From contig NZ_FOYI01000005.1 in assembly GCF_900116005.1 (NCBI RefSeq), forward strand, positions 124,001 to 188,000: a DNA stretch of 64,000 bases. The letters run 5' to 3'. Origin of the DNA: Poseidonocella sedimentorum (GTDB taxonomy: Bacteria; Pseudomonadota; Alphaproteobacteria; Rhodobacterales; Rhodobacteraceae). Made by a program: the position numbers and the translations under genes. Positions 61,687-64,000 of the stretch are shown piece by piece. The notes beneath the pieces are model-generated. The model was not told where the DNA came from and did no database searches. It saw nothing but the letters and a program-made list of their open reading frames with translations. Position 1 is the first letter of the stretch, and every line of letters starts with the position of its first letter.

Positions 61687-64000
61687 ATGAAATTCACGCT
61701 GTCCTGGCTCAAGGAGCATCTGGAAACCGAAAGCACGCTTGACGAGATCGTCGAGGTTCTGACCGATCTCGGGCTCGAGGTTGAAGGGGTCGAGGATCGC
61801 GCGGCCCGTTTGGCGGATTTCACCATCGGCAAGGTGGTGAAGGCCGAGAAGCACCCCGATGCGGACAAGCTCAAGGTCTGTCAGGTCGAGACCGGTGAGG
61901 GCGAGACCCAGATCATTTGCGGCGCGCCCAATGCGCGGGAGGGGATCACGGTGGTGATCGCCAGGCCCGGCGTCTATGTGCCCGGCATCGACACGACCAT
62001 CGGCGTCGGCAAGATCCGCGGCATCGAGAGTTTCGGCATGATGTGTTCCGAGCGCGAGATGGAGCTCTCGGAGGAGCATGACGGGATCATCGAGCTGCCA
62101 TCCGGCGAGGTCGGCGGGCGGTTCGTCGACTGGCTGGCGCAGAACGATCCGGCCAAGGTGGACCCGGTGATCGAGATCGCGATCACCCCCAACCGCCCCG
62201 ATGCGCTCGGCGTGCGCGGCATTGCCCGCGATCTCGCGGCGCGCGGGCTCGGGACGCTGAAGCCGCAGGAGATCGCCGCGGTGCCCGGCCAGTTTGCCTC
62301 GCCCATCGGGGTTTCGATCGATGAGAATGCGCTCGAAGACTGCCCCCTTTTCTGTGGCCGTGTCATCCGGGGCGTCAAGAACGGCCCGTCGCCGCAGTGG
62401 TTGCAGGACAAGCTGACCGCCATCGGCTTGCGCCCGATTTCCGCGCTGGTGGACATCACCAACTTCTTCACCTTCGATCAGAACCGGCCGCTGCACGTCT
62501 TCGATGCGGACAAGGTCACGGGCGATCTGCGCGTGCACCGGGCCGCGGGCGGCGAGACGCTGGAGGCGCTCGACGAGAAAACCTACAGGTTCGAGCCCGG
62601 CATGCTGGTGATTTCCGATGCCAACGGGCCGGAAAGCATCGCCGGGATCATGGGCGGTGAGGAGACGGGTTGCACCGGTGAGACGGTCAATGTCTTCCTG
62701 GAGAGTGCCTATTGGAACCCGGTGCGCATCGCGCTCACGGGCCGCGCGCTCAAGGTCCATTCCGACGCGCGCTACCGCTTTGAACGTGGCGTCGATCCCG
62801 CGTTCACGCCCGAGGGGCTGGAGGCCGCGACGGCGATGATCCTCGAGCTGTGCGGCGGCGAGGCGTCGGAGGTGGTGACTGCGGGCAAGGTCCCGGACAC
62901 GTCGCGCGCCTATCGGCTCAATGCCAAGCGGGTGGAATCGCTCGTGGGGATGGAGATTTCCGAGAGCGCACAGCGCCAGACCCTGACCAAGCTCGGCTTC
63001 CGACTGGATGGCGATATGGCCCATGTGCCGAGCTGGCGGCCCGATGTTCTGGGCGAGGCGGATCTGGTCGAAGAGGTCGCGCGGATGGCCTCGCTCACCC
63101 GGCTTCAGGGCAAACCCATGCCCCGGCTCTCGGACGGCGTACCCGCCCCGGTCATGACGCCGGCGCAACTGCGCGAGCGCGCGGCGCGGCGGACGACGGC
63201 GGCGCTCGGCTACAATGAATGCGTGACCTACAGCTTCATCGACGAGGCGGCGGCCAAGCTTTTCGGCGGCGGCGATGACGGCACCATGCTCGCCAACCCG
63301 ATCAGCCGCGATCTGAGCCACATGCGCCCCTCGCTTCTGCCGGGCCTGCTGCGGGCCGCGGCGCGCAATCAGGCGCGGGGCGCGGGCAACATGGCGCTCT
63401 TCGAGGTCGGCGCGACGTTCCACGGCGGGGAGCCGGAGGAGCAGAGCCTCTCGGTGGCCGGGGTGCTCATCGGACAGACCGGCGACAAGGATGTCCACGG
63501 CGCGGCGCGGCCCGTCGATCTCTATGATGCCAAGGCCGATTGCGAGGCGGTGCTGGCCGCGATCGGGGCGCCCGCCAAAGTGCAGATCCTGCGCGGTGGC
63601 GAGGGCTGGTGGCATCCGGGCCGGCACGGGCGCATCTGCCTCGGGCCCAAGAAAACGCTGGCGGTCTTCGGCGAGCTGCACCCCAAGGTGCTCAGCGCGC
63701 TGGATGTCAAAGGCCCGGCGGTGGGCTTCGTGATCTGGCCAGCCGAAGTGCCCATGGCGCGCAATGCCAGCGTCTCGCGCCCGGCTCTGGAGCTCAATGA
63801 CCTTCAGGCCGTCGAGCGCGATTTCGCCTTTGTGGTGGACGCGGGCGTCGAGGCGCTCACGCTGCTGAACGCGGCGCAGGGCGCGGACAAGGCGCTGATC
63901 GACGAGGTCCGCGTGTTCGACGAATTCATCGGCGGCAGCCTCGGCGAGGGCAAGAAATCCCTCGCGATCACCGTGCGCCTGCAGCCCAGGGACAGCACGC
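61687..64000 (+). CDS. pheT: phenylalanyl-tRNA synthetase beta subunit, 3' end outside the window
   Basis: PheT is the beta chain that recognises and edits the tRNA. The frame is open from 61687 to the window edge, 771 codons, a little short of the family length of about 800. Domains in order: N-terminal MKFTLSWLKEHLE and an OB-type tRNA-binding domain (about 40-150, with KHPDADKLKVCQVETGEG), the B3/B4 core (about 220-400, with IRGVKNGPSPQWLQDKL), B5 (about 410-470), catalytic-like core (about 480-690) and the start of the FDX-ACB anticodon-binding domain (about 710-771, VERDFAFVVDAG). AAGGAG precedes the ATG at 61687. The gene is not listed by simple stop-to-stop reading because it is cut. 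Confidence 0.95.
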   Translation, partial: MKFTLSWLKEHLETESTLDEIVEVLTDLGLEVEGVEDRAARLADFTIGKVVKAEKHPDADKLKVCQVETGEGETQIICGAPNAREGITVVIARPGVYVPGIDTTIGVGKIRGIESFGMMCSEREMELSEEHDGIIELPSGEVGGRFVDWLAQNDPAKVDPVIEIAITPNRPDALGVRGIARDLAARGLGTLKPQEIAAVPGQFASPIGVSIDENALEDCPLFCGRVIRGVKNGPSPQWLQDKLTAIGLRPISALVDITNFFTFDQNRPLHVFDADKVTGDLRVHRAAGGETLEALDEKTYRFEPGMLVISDANGPESIAGIMGGEETGCTGETVNVFLESAYWNPVRIALTGRALKVHSDARYRFERGVDPAFTPEGLEAATAMILELCGGEASEVVTAGKVPDTSRAYRLNAKRVESLVGMEISESAQRQTLTKLGFRLDGDMAHVPSWRPDVLGEADLVEEVARMASLTRLQGKPMPRLSDGVPAPVMTPAQLRERAARRTTAALGYNECVTYSFIDEAAAKLFGGGDDGTMLANPISRDLSHMRPSLLPGLLRAAARNQARGAGNMALFEVGATFHGGEPEEQSLSVAGVLIGQTGDKDVHGAARPVDLYDAKADCEAVLAAIGAPAKVQILRGGEGWWHPGRHGRICLGPKKTLAVFGELHPKVLSALDVKGPAVGFVIWPAEVPMARNASVSRPALELNDLQAVERDFAFVVDAGVEALTLLNAAQGADKALIDEVRVFDEFIGGSLGEGKKSLAITVRLQPRDST

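Noticed and set aside
61621-63681. Minus-strand open frame of about 686 codons
   Set aside because: It is antisense to pheT, whose plus-strand frame has every expected domain and simply runs off the window edge.

Overview
This window is chromosomal DNA from an alphaproteobacterium, most likely a marine member of the Rhodobacteraceae/Roseobacter group. The evidence is high G+C, dense short operons, and family markers: PetP/PetR-type regulators, a DUF1013 (TrcR-type) regulator, a beta-methylmalyl-CoA lyase close to Rhodobacter Mcl1, YejABEF, VPLPA-CTERM, TRAP transport, and a DgcN/DgcA D-glutamate pair. Most of it is core housekeeping. I see no CRISPR array, transposase, phage module or tRNA.

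Layout. 1-2156 is the end of a TRAP transporter operon (dctP fragment, dctQ, dctM). 2337-5152 holds a phosphohexomutase, a small glyoxalase-related protein and a secreted VPLPA-CTERM protein. 5539-7481 has msrB-msrA and a DMT exporter. 7530-13789 has ilvE divergent from petP-petR, then a deacetylase-family hydrolase and the isoprenoid cluster xseB-ispA-dxs. 13799-17747 has RNase T2, the TrcR-type regulator, pfkB, and an ornithine decarboxylase behind a long leader that may be a speF-type RNA. 17781-24430 carries recR, an unknown membrane protein, ybaB and dnaX on the minus strand, a plus-strand zinc peptidase, then the SRP RNA and a 5'-nucleotidase on the minus strand. 24654-27618 has nudC, an SRPBCC protein, pheA and a membrane-anchored cytochrome c. 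27836-33657 is a yejABEF peptide ABC transporter.

33675-43047 mixes a LysR regulator with a repeat-rich promoter, a D,D-carboxypeptidase with a SPOR domain and a candidate CtrA site upstream, an HAD phosphatase, clpS, an RsmC-like methyltransferase, an SDR with degenerate catalytic residues, two tandem paralogous lipoproteins, hemF, dapD and a secreted orphan. 43160-52888 has an epimerase, asd, a second DMT exporter, carbonic anhydrase, an M17 aminopeptidase with an NlpC/P60 hydrolase, accA, a LysE exporter divergent from an Lrp-type regulator, and mcl1. 53170-56032 is a three-gene operon (dgcN, dgcA, D-amino-acid transaminase) that looks like a D-amino-acid to L-glutamate route. 56061-59455 has two small conserved proteins, N-formylglutamate amidohydrolase and pyruvate kinase. 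59612 to the end is rpmI-rplT-pheS-pheT, with pheT cut by the window edge.

The most unusual stretch is the roughly 230 bases between pheS and pheT. It holds a 52-codon reading frame of about 45% G+C inside a high-G+C translation operon, and its predicted protein matches no family I know. Other points of interest are the dgcN-dgcA-transaminase operon, the tandem four-cysteine lipoproteins, the SDR lacking its catalytic lysine, and several perfect inverted repeats in divergent promoters.
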